Below are positions 1 through 5,825 of a DNA stretch of 6,088 nucleotides, one piece after another. The translations under genes and the position numbers were made by a program. Source of the DNA: an uncultured Oscillospiraceae bacterium (lineage in GTDB: Bacteria; Bacillota; Clostridia; Oscillospirales; Acutalibacteraceae). Every line of letters starts with the position of its first letter. The stretch's first letter is position 1. Below the pieces are notes generated by a model. It was not told where the DNA came from and ran no database searches. It saw only the letters and a program-made list of their open reading frames with translations. Location of the stretch: positions 1 to 6,088 of the forward strand of contig USLV01000088.1 in the NCBI GenBank assembly GCA_900555705.1, in the 5' to 3' direction.

Positions 1-681
1 GCTGTGGCCTTTGCGGTGGCCGTCTGCGTGGCCGGGGGACTGGCGCTGGCGACGCTTGGCACACGGGAGCTGTTTGCCCGCGTACCGGTGTGGTATGTGC
101 AGATAACGGGAAACGTCACCGAGGAGTCGGAGATATGGTTGGACGAAGGCGAGATCGATATGAACCGGGAGGAGAAGGATGAATCGCTGGGGATGCTGAC
201 CGGCCGCCAGCTCCTCTGGAAGCAGGGCTTTTCCTATTTCGCTGAAAAACCGCTTTTCGGCTACGGCCCCTTCACGCTGGCGGATGAGTTGAAAATGAGC
301 GAGAACCATCATCAGCAGATGTCGCATTTTCACAACATTTTTGTGCATGCGCTGGTTTCAAACGGTTTGCTCGGCTTTGTGTTTCTGGTGCTTCTGCTCT
401 GCTGCGGCGGGATTTATCTGCTGCGGCGGTACTGGCAGCAGCCGGATATGCCCGGCCATGATGTGCTGACGGCGGTGCTGATGCTGCTCGCCTTCCTGCT
501 CATCATCAACCAGGCGGATACTACGATTCTCTTTCAGACCAAGCATTCCGGCTTTGTCTTCTGGATCTATACCGGCTATGCCGTCGCGTTGGCCTCGGAT
601 GGACAGCCCTTTGCGCTGGATACGCCGCTGCAAAAGCTGGCGCGGCTGCTGCCGGGACGTTGCGAACGGGAGGAGACATGA
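1..681 (+). CDS. O-antigen ligase/polymerase-like membrane protein, 3' part only
   Basis: This is the C-terminal 226 residues of a polytopic membrane protein; the reading frame is open to the left edge, so the true start lies outside. Residues here are counted from the first codon in the window. A hydrophobic segment (about 1-20) is followed by a hydrophilic, acidic loop (about 36-105). That loop carries the signature of the Wzy_C/O-antigen ligase family: TGRQLLW (67-73), then PLFGYGP (84-90), then HFHNIF (109-114) leading into a new membrane helix (about 118-140). Further helices follow at about 155-171 and 183-199, before a short basic tail. Family members join or polymerise lipid-linked glycans on the outer face of the cytoplasmic membrane. 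The downstream flippase gene overlaps its stop codon, which supports a polysaccharide role. Ligase and polymerase cannot be told apart from this piece, and the glycan is unknown. Confidence 0.82.
   Translation, partial: AVAFAVAVCVAGGLALATLGTRELFARVPVWYVQITGNVTEESEIWLDEGEIDMNREEKDESLGMLTGRQLLWKQGFSYFAEKPLFGYGPFTLADELKMSENHHQQMSHFHNIFVHALVSNGLLGFVFLVLLLCCGGIYLLRRYWQQPDMPGHDVLTAVLMLLAFLLIINQADTTILFQTKHSGFVFWIYTGYAVALASDGQPFALDTPLQKLARLLPGRCEREET
668..681 (+). promoter_or_regulatory. Ribosome binding site and ATGA stop/start overlap of the flippase gene
   Basis: GGGAGGAG (668-675) lies just before ATG (678-680), and that ATG overlaps the preceding stop TGA (679-681) as ATGA. The overlap and purine-rich site favour this start over the in-frame TTG at 660 and the ATG at 714, neither of which has a good Shine-Dalgarno. 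The spacer is short (about 2-4 nt), so the gene may depend partly on translational coupling to its upstream neighbour. Confidence 0.7.
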
Positions 682-2234
682 ACCGGCAGCCGGAGGCCCG
701 TACCGGCAAAGCGATGAAAAATGCGCTGTTCGGGATTCTCAGCTATGGGATCCTGATTCTGAGCAATTTTGTCACTCGACGGGTCTTCATTTTGCAGCTC
801 GGGGACGGACTGGTCGGTATCGAGAGCCTGTTCAAAAGTGTGGTTTCGATGCTGTCGCTGGCGGAGCTGGGCATCGGAACGGGGCTTGTTTATCTGCTGT
901 ATCAGCCGCTCGCGGAGCGGAATACGGCGGCGATTCGCCGGGTGCTGAATTTTTATCGCCGGGCCTATCTGCTGATCTCGGCGGTGATTCTGGCTGCCGG
1001 CGCCGCGATGAGCTTTTTTGTCTGGTTTTTTGTCGAGGAGAGCTATGACCCGCGCTTTCTTGGATTTACCTTTTTCCTCTATGTGCTGGATACGCTCACA
1101 GCCTATCTCTTCGCCCACCAGCGGGCGCTGATCATCGCGGATCAGAAAAACTATGTCAACAATCTCAACGAGATGCTGATGAACCTGCTGGCGATGGTGC
1201 TACAGGTGACGCTGCTGCTGGTGATCCGGAGTTTTGTCGTCTATATCCTGGTGCGAATTTTCTGCCGCTTGGTCGCCGCGTTGCTGATCCACCGCAATTT
1301 CCGGCGGCTGTATCCGGAGATTGCCGCGTCCCGCAGCCGGGAGAGCATCTCGAAGGAGCAGCGGCAAAGCGTGATGCTGAACATCCGCTCGATGCTGTTT
1401 CATAAGGTTGGCGGCCTCGGTGTGACCGCCTCCGGCAGCCTGATTATCAGCAAGCTGCTCGGCTCGGTGATCAACGGGCTGTATGCGAACTATACGCTGA
1501 TTACCACTACAGTCAATGCGCTGATTTTGCAGGTGTTCAGCGGCATCACAGCGAGCTTCGGCGATTATATCCATTCCGAGAACCGGGCGCATGCCTGCGA
1601 GAAATTTGAGCTGCTCCACTATATCAATTTTCTGATCGCCTCCTTCTGCACAACCTCACTGTTTGTCCTGCTCGAGCCTTTTATCGCGCTCTTTTTCGGC
1701 GCGGAGCGAGTGCTGCCGCATCTGACGACCGTACTGCTGACCGCGCACTTTTTCGTCTATTCCATGCGCCGGGTGGTGCTGATGGTGCGGGACAGCGCAG
1801 GGCTCTATGCGCCGGATCGCTATATGCCGCTTGTGGAAATCGCGCTGAATGTGGCCTTGTCGCTGGTGTTGGTGCTGTATACACCGCTCGGCGTCAACGG
1901 TGTTTTGATCGGCAATCTGGTCAGTATGCTGCTGATTCCCTTCTGGATCCAGCCCCGGATTGTCTACCGGGCGGTTTTCCACCGCTCTTCGGCCGCTTAC
2001 TTCGGCCGATATGTCCTCTACGCGTTGTGCACGGTCGCGGGCTGCCTGCTGACAGAGCTTCTGGCCGGGCTGTTGTCGGGGCTCCATATGCCCGCGCTGC
2101 TCGATCTCTTTGTCCGGGCATGCCTGTGCCTGACGGTGCCCAATTTGCTGAATCTGCTGCTGTTTTGCCGGACAAAAGAATTTGCCGGTGTGAAACAGCT
2201 GTTTCGGAATATCTGGAAAAGGAGGAGTTCCTGA
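678..2234 (+). CDS. Wzx/MATE-like polysaccharide flippase
   Basis: This 518-residue, very hydrophobic protein has about 12-14 predicted membrane segments. It fits the polysaccharide transporter branch of the MATE/MVF superfamily, which moves lipid-linked sugar repeat units across the cytoplasmic membrane. Features typical of Firmicute Wzx-like proteins are SLAELGIGTGLVYLLYQPLA (60-79) at the end of helix 2, a basic cytoplasmic stretch near the middle (about 205-235), KVGGLGVTASGSLIISKLLG (243-262), GLYANYTLI (267-275), and GLYAPDRYMPLVEIALNV (375-392) before the late helices. A conserved-looking GVNGVLIGNLVS (405-416) follows, and the tail is basic (KRRSS). The length is near the usual 450-530. 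The start at ATG 678 overlaps the upstream stop, and the next gene begins immediately after its stop, so this is an operon member. The family assignment is strong; the transported glycan cannot be read from the sequence. Confidence 0.88.
   Translation: MNRQPEARTGKAMKNALFGILSYGILILSNFVTRRVFILQLGDGLVGIESLFKSVVSMLSLAELGIGTGLVYLLYQPLAERNTAAIRRVLNFYRRAYLLISAVILAAGAAMSFFVWFFVEESYDPRFLGFTFFLYVLDTLTAYLFAHQRALIIADQKNYVNNLNEMLMNLLAMVLQVTLLLVIRSFVVYILVRIFCRLVAALLIHRNFRRLYPEIAASRSRESISKEQRQSVMLNIRSMLFHKVGGLGVTASGSLIISKLLGSVINGLYANYTLITTTVNALILQVFSGITASFGDYIHSENRAHACEKFELLHYINFLIASFCTTSLFVLLEPFIALFFGAERVLPHLTTVLLTAHFFVYSMRRVVLMVRDSAGLYAPDRYMPLVEIALNVALSLVLVLYTPLGVNGVLIGNLVSMLLIPFWIQPRIVYRAVFHRSSAAYFGRYVLYALCTVAGCLLTELLAGLLSGLHMPALLDLFVRACLCLTVPNLLNLLLFCRTKEFAGVKQLFRNIWKRRSS
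2219..2227 (+). promoter_or_regulatory. Ribosome binding site of the LUD gene
   Basis: AAGGAGGAG, a near-perfect Shine-Dalgarno, lies inside the last codons of the flippase gene with a 7-nt spacer to ATG 2235. It fixes the start of the LUD gene directly after the flippase stop (TGA 2232-2234) and suggests strong translation initiation, possibly by ribosomes that have just terminated. Confidence 0.8.
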
Positions 2235-2900
2235 ATGGATTGTCATCAGAAAACGGTTGTGGAGGCGCGAATCGCGGAGGTGATCCGTCGTCTCGAGCAG
2301 AACAACATGGCGGGCTATTATGTCCCGACGGCGGCGGAGGTGCCCGCGCGGGTGGCAGCGCTGCTGCACGAGGGGGATACGGTCGCGGTCGGCGGTTCGG
2401 CAACATTGAGTCAGACCGGCGTGATCGATCTGCTGCGGCAGGGGCCCTATCGTTTCCTGGATCGCTATGCTTCCGGGCTGAGCGGGGAAGAGGTTCGTCG
2501 CATCTTTATCGAGAGCTTCGATGCAGATGCCTATATCTGCTCGGCCAACGCCGTGACGATGCGCGGTGAGCTCTACAATGTCGACGGTAACAGCAACCGG
2601 GTGGCGGCGATTGCCTTTGGGCCCCGGTCGGTCATTCTGGTGGTCGGCTGTAACAAGATTGTCCGGGATCTGGACGCGGCGGCTGTCCGCGTCAAGCAGC
2701 AGGCTGCGCCGTCCAACGCTGTGCGCCTTTCCTGCGCTACCCCCTGTGCCAAAACCGGACGCTGCGCCGGGCTGGACGGCGGGATGACCGATGGCTGCGG
2801 CGGCGACAGCCGCATCTGCTGCTCCTATCTGATTTCCGCCCGCCAACGGGAGAAAAACCGGATCAAGGTGCTGCTGGTCGGGGAAGAACTTGGCTATTGA
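2235..2900 (+). CDS. LUD-domain protein (LutC/YkgG-like) with cysteine-rich tail
   Basis: This 221-residue soluble protein belongs to the LUD (DUF162, LutC/YkgG) family. An N-terminal helical region with NNMAGYYVPTAAE (23-35) precedes the glycine loop AVGGSATLSQTG (51-62). A Rossmann-like core follows, with DAYICSANAVTMRGEL (98-113), NVDGNSNRVAAIAFGP (115-130) and VILVVGCNKIV (133-143). The C-terminal part has cysteines at 167, 171, 177, 188, 195 and 196, in a CxxxCxxTGxC arrangement ending in DSRICC, and closes with RIKVLLVGEELGY. LutC acts with the iron-sulfur proteins LutA and LutB in lactate oxidation, but neither partner is present here, and stand-alone clostridial members have no assigned reaction that I know of. 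The cysteines could bind a metal or cluster, which is inference. The gene sits between a flippase and a nucleotide-sugar enzyme, with 0 and 26 nt gaps. Family call firm, function unknown. Confidence 0.85.
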   Translation: MDCHQKTVVEARIAEVIRRLEQNNMAGYYVPTAAEVPARVAALLHEGDTVAVGGSATLSQTGVIDLLRQGPYRFLDRYASGLSGEEVRRIFIESFDADAYICSANAVTMRGELYNVDGNSNRVAAIAFGPRSVILVVGCNKIVRDLDAAAVRVKQQAAPSNAVRLSCATPCAKTGRCAGLDGGMTDGCGGDSRICCSYLISARQREKNRIKVLLVGEELGY

Positions 2901-2910
2901 TATTATAATA

Positions 2911-2918
2911 AGGGAGAG
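2911..2918 (+). promoter_or_regulatory. Ribosome binding site of the pyrophosphorylase gene
   Basis: AGGGAGAG lies 8 nt before ATG 2927 in the short AT-rich gap after the LUD stop codon (2898-2900). It supports the chosen start, whose protein begins MSYEEIVRLL. Confidence 0.7.
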
Positions 2919-2926
2919 AATACAAC

Positions 2927-4156
2927 ATGTCTTATGAGGAAATTGTCCGTCTGCTGGAACAGCATGACCAAAAACAACTGCTTCGCTTTTACGATGAGCT
3001 GGATGAGGCGCAGCGGAAAAAGCTGCTGACACAGATTGCGGGAATCGACTGGAGCCTGTTGGACACGCTGAAGAGCCATGACGGCGAGAGCGGCGAGCGC
3101 GGGCGGCTGGAGCCGCTTGGAGCGCTCGAGGTCGAGGAGATCGAACGCCGGCGCGCTGAGTTTGAGGAGATCGGCATCCGTGCTCTGAAGGGCGAAAAGG
3201 TCGGCGCTGTGTTGCTCGCGGGCGGTCAGGGAACCCGGCTCGGCTTCGACAAGCCGAAGGGGATGTTGAACGTCGGGGTCAACCGGACGCTCTATCTGTT
3301 TGAGCGGCTGATCCGGAACATCATGGATGTGGTGAACCGTACCGGTGCCTGGATTCCGCTGTATGTGATGACCAGCGTGAAGAATAACGAAGACACAGTC
3401 GGCTTTTTCCGTGAACACAACTATTTCGGCTATCATCCGGACTATATCCGCTTTTTTGTGCAGGAGATGGTGCCGTCGGTGGATTATGACGGCAAAATTC
3501 TGCTCGAGGAAAAGGACGCGCTCTCTCTTTCGCCGAACGGCAACGGCGGCTGGTTCCTCTCGCTCGCGAAGGCGGGCTATCTCGACGAGCTCAAGGCGCG
3601 CGGCGTCGAGTGGCTGACGGTTTTCTCGGTGGACAACGTGCTGCAGCGGATCAACGATCCCTGCTTTGTCGGCGCGACCATCGCCTCCGGCTGCGAATGC
3701 GGCTCGAAGGTGGTACGTAAGGCGGCGCCGGAGGAGCGGGTCGGGGTGCTTTGCCTCGAGGACGGCAAGCCCTCAATCGTCGAATACTATGAGATGACGG
3801 AGGAGATGGTCACCTCGCGGGATGAGGCCGGGAATCTGCGCTATAACTTCGGCGTGATCCTCAACTATATGTTCCGGGTCGATAAGCTGGAGCAGATCAT
3901 GCGCCAGTCGATGCCGGTGCATATCGTCGAGAAGAAAATTCCCTATATCGACGAGGCCGGGCAGGCGGTCAGCCCCGACAAGCCGAACGGCTATAAGTTC
4001 GAGACGCTGGTGCTGGATATGATCCATATGATGGACGATTGCCTTTCCTTTGAGGTGGTGCGCAGCCGCGAGTTCGCGCCGATCAAGAACCGGGAGGGCG
4101 TGGATTCGCTGGTCAGCGCGCGGGAACTGCTCCGCGAAAACGGCGTGGAAATCTGA
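2927..4156 (+). CDS. UDPGP-family nucleotide-sugar pyrophosphorylase, UDP-GlcNAc pyrophosphorylase-like
   Basis: The 409-residue protein is a UTP-dependent sugar-1-phosphate uridylyltransferase of the UDPGP family, expected in the cytoplasm: UTP + sugar-1-P gives UDP-sugar + PPi. A helical N-terminal region (1-90) is followed by the nucleotide-binding loop LAGGQGTRLG (97-106) with DKPKGM (108-113). The substrate-site motifs then come in family order: PNGNGG (203-208), SVDN (234-237), DPCFVG (244-249), KVVRK (261-265), VGV (272-274) and VEYYEM (285-290). Later come MPVHIVEKKIPYID (329-342), DKPNGYKFE (351-359, with the probable catalytic-site lysine K357) and EFAPIKN (382-388). The last three elements resemble eukaryotic-type UDP-GlcNAc pyrophosphorylase (UAP/AGX) more than UDP-glucose pyrophosphorylases or GalU/GlmU. 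UDP-GlcNAc or UDP-GalNAc is therefore the best guess, and UDP-glucose or UDP-galactose is possible. Its place at the end of a polysaccharide block fits precursor supply. The family is near certain; the sugar is inferred. Confidence 0.88.
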   Translation: MSYEEIVRLLEQHDQKQLLRFYDELDEAQRKKLLTQIAGIDWSLLDTLKSHDGESGERGRLEPLGALEVEEIERRRAEFEEIGIRALKGEKVGAVLLAGGQGTRLGFDKPKGMLNVGVNRTLYLFERLIRNIMDVVNRTGAWIPLYVMTSVKNNEDTVGFFREHNYFGYHPDYIRFFVQEMVPSVDYDGKILLEEKDALSLSPNGNGGWFLSLAKAGYLDELKARGVEWLTVFSVDNVLQRINDPCFVGATIASGCECGSKVVRKAAPEERVGVLCLEDGKPSIVEYYEMTEEMVTSRDEAGNLRYNFGVILNYMFRVDKLEQIMRQSMPVHIVEKKIPYIDEAGQAVSPDKPNGYKFETLVLDMIHMMDDCLSFEVVRSREFAPIKNREGVDSLVSARELLRENGVEI

Positions 4157-4166
4157 ATATCCGGAT

Positions 4167-4210
4167 AAAAAATAATCCCCGCGGGAGCAGCGCTCCCGCG
4201 GGGATTTCTC
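4167..4210. terminator. Bidirectional intrinsic terminator between convergent operons
   Basis: A perfect 15-bp inverted repeat (arms 4174-4188 and 4192-4206, loop AGC) with a very GC-rich core lies between the pyrophosphorylase stop (4156) and the ilvC stop (4224). Read on the minus strand, the hairpin is followed by A, six U and AU (from 4173 downward), a strong intrinsic terminator for the ilv operon. Read on the plus strand, the U tract is poorer (AUUUCUCU), so termination of the polysaccharide block is probably weaker. Confidence 0.93.
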
Positions 4211-4223
4211 TGCCTTGCGACAA

Positions 4224-5219
4224 TTATTTCTCTTCGTTCCAGCTGTACATCTTGCGCAGCTCCTTGCCGACGGCCTCGAGCTGGTGCTCGCTCTCGATAC
4301 GACGGCAGGCGTTGAAGTGCGGCCGGTTGACCTTGTTCTCATTGATCCACTTGGAGGCGAAGGTGCCATCCTGGATCTCGGAGAGGATCTTCTTCATCTC
4401 CTTCTTGGTCTCATCAGTGATGAGACGCTTGCCGGTCTCGTAGTCACCGAACTCAGCAGTGTCGGAGATGGAATAGCGCATCATGGAGAAGCCGCCCTTA
4501 TAGATCAGGTCAACGATCAGCTTCATCTCGTGGATGCACTCGAAATAGGCGTTCTCCGGTGCATAGCCCGCCTCGACCAGCGTCTCGAAGCCAGCCTTCA
4601 TCAGGGCAGTCACACCGCCGCAGAGGACAGCCTGCTCGCCGAACAGGTCGGTCTCGGTCTCGGCGCGGAAAGTGGTCTCCAGCACACCGGCACGGGCGCC
4701 GCCGATACCGGCGGCATAGGCCAGCGCGACATCCAGCGCGCGGCCGGACGCATTCTGATGGATCGCGACGAGGCAGGGAACACCCTTGCCCTCAACATAC
4801 TCGCTGCGAACCGTGTGACCCGGGCCCTTCGGCGCGATCATGAAGACATCGACATCCGCGGGCGGGACGATCTGGCCGAAGTGGATGGCAAAGCCGTGGG
4901 CAAACGCGAGCGCCTTGCCGGCGGTCAGATTGGGCTCGATATCGCGCTTGTACATATCCGCCTGCTTCTCATCGTTGATGAGGATCATGATGACGTCGGC
5001 GGCCTTCGCGGCCTCGGCGGCAGTCGCGACCTTCAGACCCGCGGCCTCGGCCTTCGCCCAGCTCTTGGAGCCGTTGTAGAGGCCGACGATGACGTTGACA
5101 CCGCTCTCGTGCAGGTTGAGCGCATGGGCATGGCCCTGGGAGCCGTAACCGATGATGGCGACGGTTTTGTCCTTGAGGACGCTGAGGTTGCAGTCGTTCT
5201 GATAGTAGATTTTGGCCAT
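4224..5219 (-). CDS. ilvC: Ketol-acid reductoisomerase (class I KARI)
   Basis: This 331-residue, full-length short-form (class I) enzyme converts 2-acetolactate or 2-aceto-2-hydroxybutyrate to the dihydroxy acids of valine and isoleucine synthesis, using Mg2+ and NAD(P)H. The N-terminal Rossmann domain has IIGYGSQGHAHALNL (22-36), and the cofactor loop is GLYNGSKSW (46-54). FAHGF (106-110) holds the conserved His108. The helical C-terminal domain carries the metal ligands: D191 and E195 in TDLFGEQ, and E227 and E231 in ECIHEMK. SISD (250-253) carries the substrate-contacting Ser. Tyr48 stands where many NADPH-dependent relatives have Arg, while both loop serines (51, 53) remain, so cofactor preference is open. 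The start is ATG 5219 because MAKIYYQ matches the family start and AGGAGGA lies 7 nt upstream. An in-frame ATG at 5252 would add a non-family extension and lacks such a site. It is last in the ilvB-ilvN-ilvC operon, before the 4174-4206 hairpin. Confidence 0.97.
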   Translation of the reverse strand: MAKIYYQNDCNLSVLKDKTVAIIGYGSQGHAHALNLHESGVNVIVGLYNGSKSWAKAEAAGLKVATAAEAAKAADVIMILINDEKQADMYKRDIEPNLTAGKALAFAHGFAIHFGQIVPPADVDVFMIAPKGPGHTVRSEYVEGKGVPCLVAIHQNASGRALDVALAYAAGIGGARAGVLETTFRAETETDLFGEQAVLCGGVTALMKAGFETLVEAGYAPENAYFECIHEMKLIVDLIYKGGFSMMRYSISDTAEFGDYETGKRLITDETKKEMKKILSEIQDGTFASKWINENKVNRPHFNACRRIESEHQLEAVGKELRKMYSWNEEK

Positions 5220-5226
5220 TTTCTTT

Positions 5227-5233
5227 TCCTCCT
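5227..5233 (-). promoter_or_regulatory. Ribosome binding site of ilvC
   Basis: On the minus strand AGGAGGA stands 7 nt before ATG 5219. It decides the ilvC start against the in-frame ATG at 5252 and is one nucleotide from a small hairpin (5235-5251). Confidence 0.88.
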
Positions 5234-5234
5234 G

Positions 5235-5251
5235 TGCCGGTCTGTCCGGCA
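5235..5251 (-). other. Small RNA hairpin abutting the ilvC ribosome binding site
   Basis: The minus-strand RNA can form a 6-bp perfect stem, UGCCGG with CCGGCA, around the 5-nt loop ACAGA. Its base is one nucleotide upstream of the AGGAGGA site of ilvC. The pairing is seen in the sequence. A role in keeping the site open, or in RNA processing or stability, is inference, since a 6-bp stem can occur by chance in GC-rich DNA. Confidence 0.4.
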
Positions 5252-5272
5252 TTGATGATTGATATGTATGGA

Positions 5273-5293
5273 AACGGAGAGAAGCTCCCCGTT
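5273..5293 (-). other. Hairpin in the ilvN-ilvC spacer (minus-strand RNA)
   Basis: AACGGGGAG and CTCTCCGTT (minus strand, 5293-5285 and 5281-5273) can form a 9-bp stem with a CUU loop, eight Watson-Crick pairs plus one G-U. On the plus strand the wobble becomes a C-A mismatch, so the structure favours the ilv transcript. It lies 16 nt after the ilvN stop and is followed by UCCAUAC, too poor in U for a normal intrinsic terminator. CUCCC just upstream (5309-5305) could pair with the GGGAG in its 5' arm (5289-5285) and compete with it. It may be a processing or stabilising hairpin, or a weak attenuator. Confidence 0.45.
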
Positions 5294-5309
5294 AGCTACC
5301 GAAAGGGAG

Positions 5310-5810
5310 TCAGCGCTTGACGGTGCGGGTGGGATCGGCGCCCTTTTCAATGGCGATGATGCCGGTTCGAACCGTCTCCTTGATGCCGTAAGGACGGAGC
5401 AGGGTCTCGAGCGTTTCGGTTCGCTCGGCGGTGTCGGCGAACTCGACGGTCATGGTGGTGCGGGTGACGTCCACAATCCGCGCACCCATCAGCTCGGTCA
5501 CGCGCATGATATCCGCCCGCTGGCCCGCGTTGACCGATACCTTGATGAGCGAAAGGGCACGGGGGATATAGTCGCCCTCGCGCAGGGTCTTGACCTTGAT
5601 GACCGGGATCAGCTTGTTAAGCTGTTTTTCCAGCTGTTCCACGATATATTCGTCGCCGTCCACCACGATGGTCATGCGGGAGACGGTGGGATCCTCCGTG
5701 ACGCCGACTGCGAGAGAGTCGATGTTGAAGCCGCGGCGGGAGAAGAGCCCGGACACCTTCGAGAGGACACCGGGATGGTTTTCCACCAGTACGGACATGG
5801 TATATTTCAT
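5310..5810 (-). CDS. ilvN: Acetolactate synthase small (regulatory) subunit
   Basis: The 166-residue protein is the regulatory subunit of acetolactate/acetohydroxyacid synthase; it activates the IlvB catalytic subunit and mediates feedback inhibition by branched-chain amino acids. The N-terminal ACT domain (about 2-75) has SVLVENHPGVLSKVSGLFSR (6-25) followed by RGFNIDSL (26-33). Gly14 and Asn29, positions linked to valine response in E. coli IlvH, are both present, so valine sensitivity is expected. The C-terminal domain (about 82-160) begins at ALSLIKV (85-91) and has a second ACT-like fold. The length is normal for the IlvH/IlvN family. The start is ATG 5810 because the family begins MKYTMSVLVEN-like and a G-rich ribosome site lies 6 nt upstream; a GTG at 5825, directly after the ilvB stop, would add five residues without a good site. 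It is co-transcribed with ilvB (15-nt gap) and ilvC (90-nt gap). Confidence 0.96.
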   Translation of the reverse strand: MKYTMSVLVENHPGVLSKVSGLFSRRGFNIDSLAVGVTEDPTVSRMTIVVDGDEYIVEQLEKQLNKLIPVIKVKTLREGDYIPRALSLIKVSVNAGQRADIMRVTELMGARIVDVTRTTMTVEFADTAERTETLETLLRPYGIKETVRTGIIAIEKGADPTRTVKR

Positions 5811-5816
5811 CGTGAA

Positions 5817-5824
5817 CACCCCCA
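5817..5824 (-). promoter_or_regulatory. G-rich ribosome binding site of ilvN
   Basis: Minus-strand TGGGGGTG matches AGGAGGTG at six of eight positions, and one of the two differences can still pair by G-U wobble. With a 6-nt spacer to ATG 5810, it chooses that start over GTG 5825. It sits in the short gap after the ilvB stop. Confidence 0.6.
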
Positions 5825-5825
5825 C

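Noticed and set aside
660..677. A TTG 660 start for the flippase, adding six residues
   Set aside because: It has no good ribosome site and overlaps the upstream gene more deeply. ATG 678 has GGGAGGAG and the common ATGA overlap.
576..1118. Minus-strand open frame (180 codons) over the junction of the first two genes
   Set aside because: It overlaps two supported membrane-protein genes, has no ribosome site that I can see and no recognisable motif, and fits a composition artefact.
2904..2909. Perfect TATAAT, a possible -10 promoter element, between the LUD and pyrophosphorylase genes
   Set aside because: No -35-like hexamer lies 16-18 nt upstream and there is no TG extension. Transcription from it would start about 2916, inside the ribosome binding site. 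The AT-rich gap makes a chance match likely.
1656..3032. Long minus-strand open frame (458 codons) across the flippase, LUD and pyrophosphorylase genes
   Set aside because: It crosses three well-supported plus-strand genes and two gene junctions, and its translation is His/Gln/Arg-rich without a known fold. It is a shadow of the coding bias.
5220..5252. An ilvC start at ATG 5252 giving an 11-residue N-terminal extension
   Set aside because: The extension (MPDRPAQEEKK) is not KARI-like, covers the ribosome site and hairpin, and lacks its own Shine-Dalgarno. ATG 5219 has AGGAGGA at good spacing and the family's normal start.
4215..5255. Long plus-strand open frame (346 codons) covering the whole ilvC gene in antisense
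   Set aside because: ilvC on the minus strand is unambiguous, with all catalytic motifs. The antisense translation is Leu/Asp/Gly-rich with no recognisable domain, as expected from GC-biased third codon positions.
5811..5825. An ilvN start at GTG 5825, directly after the ilvB stop
   Set aside because: No Shine-Dalgarno precedes it, and the added residues MGVFT are not family-like. ATG 5810 has the G-rich site and the expected MKYTMSVLVEN start.
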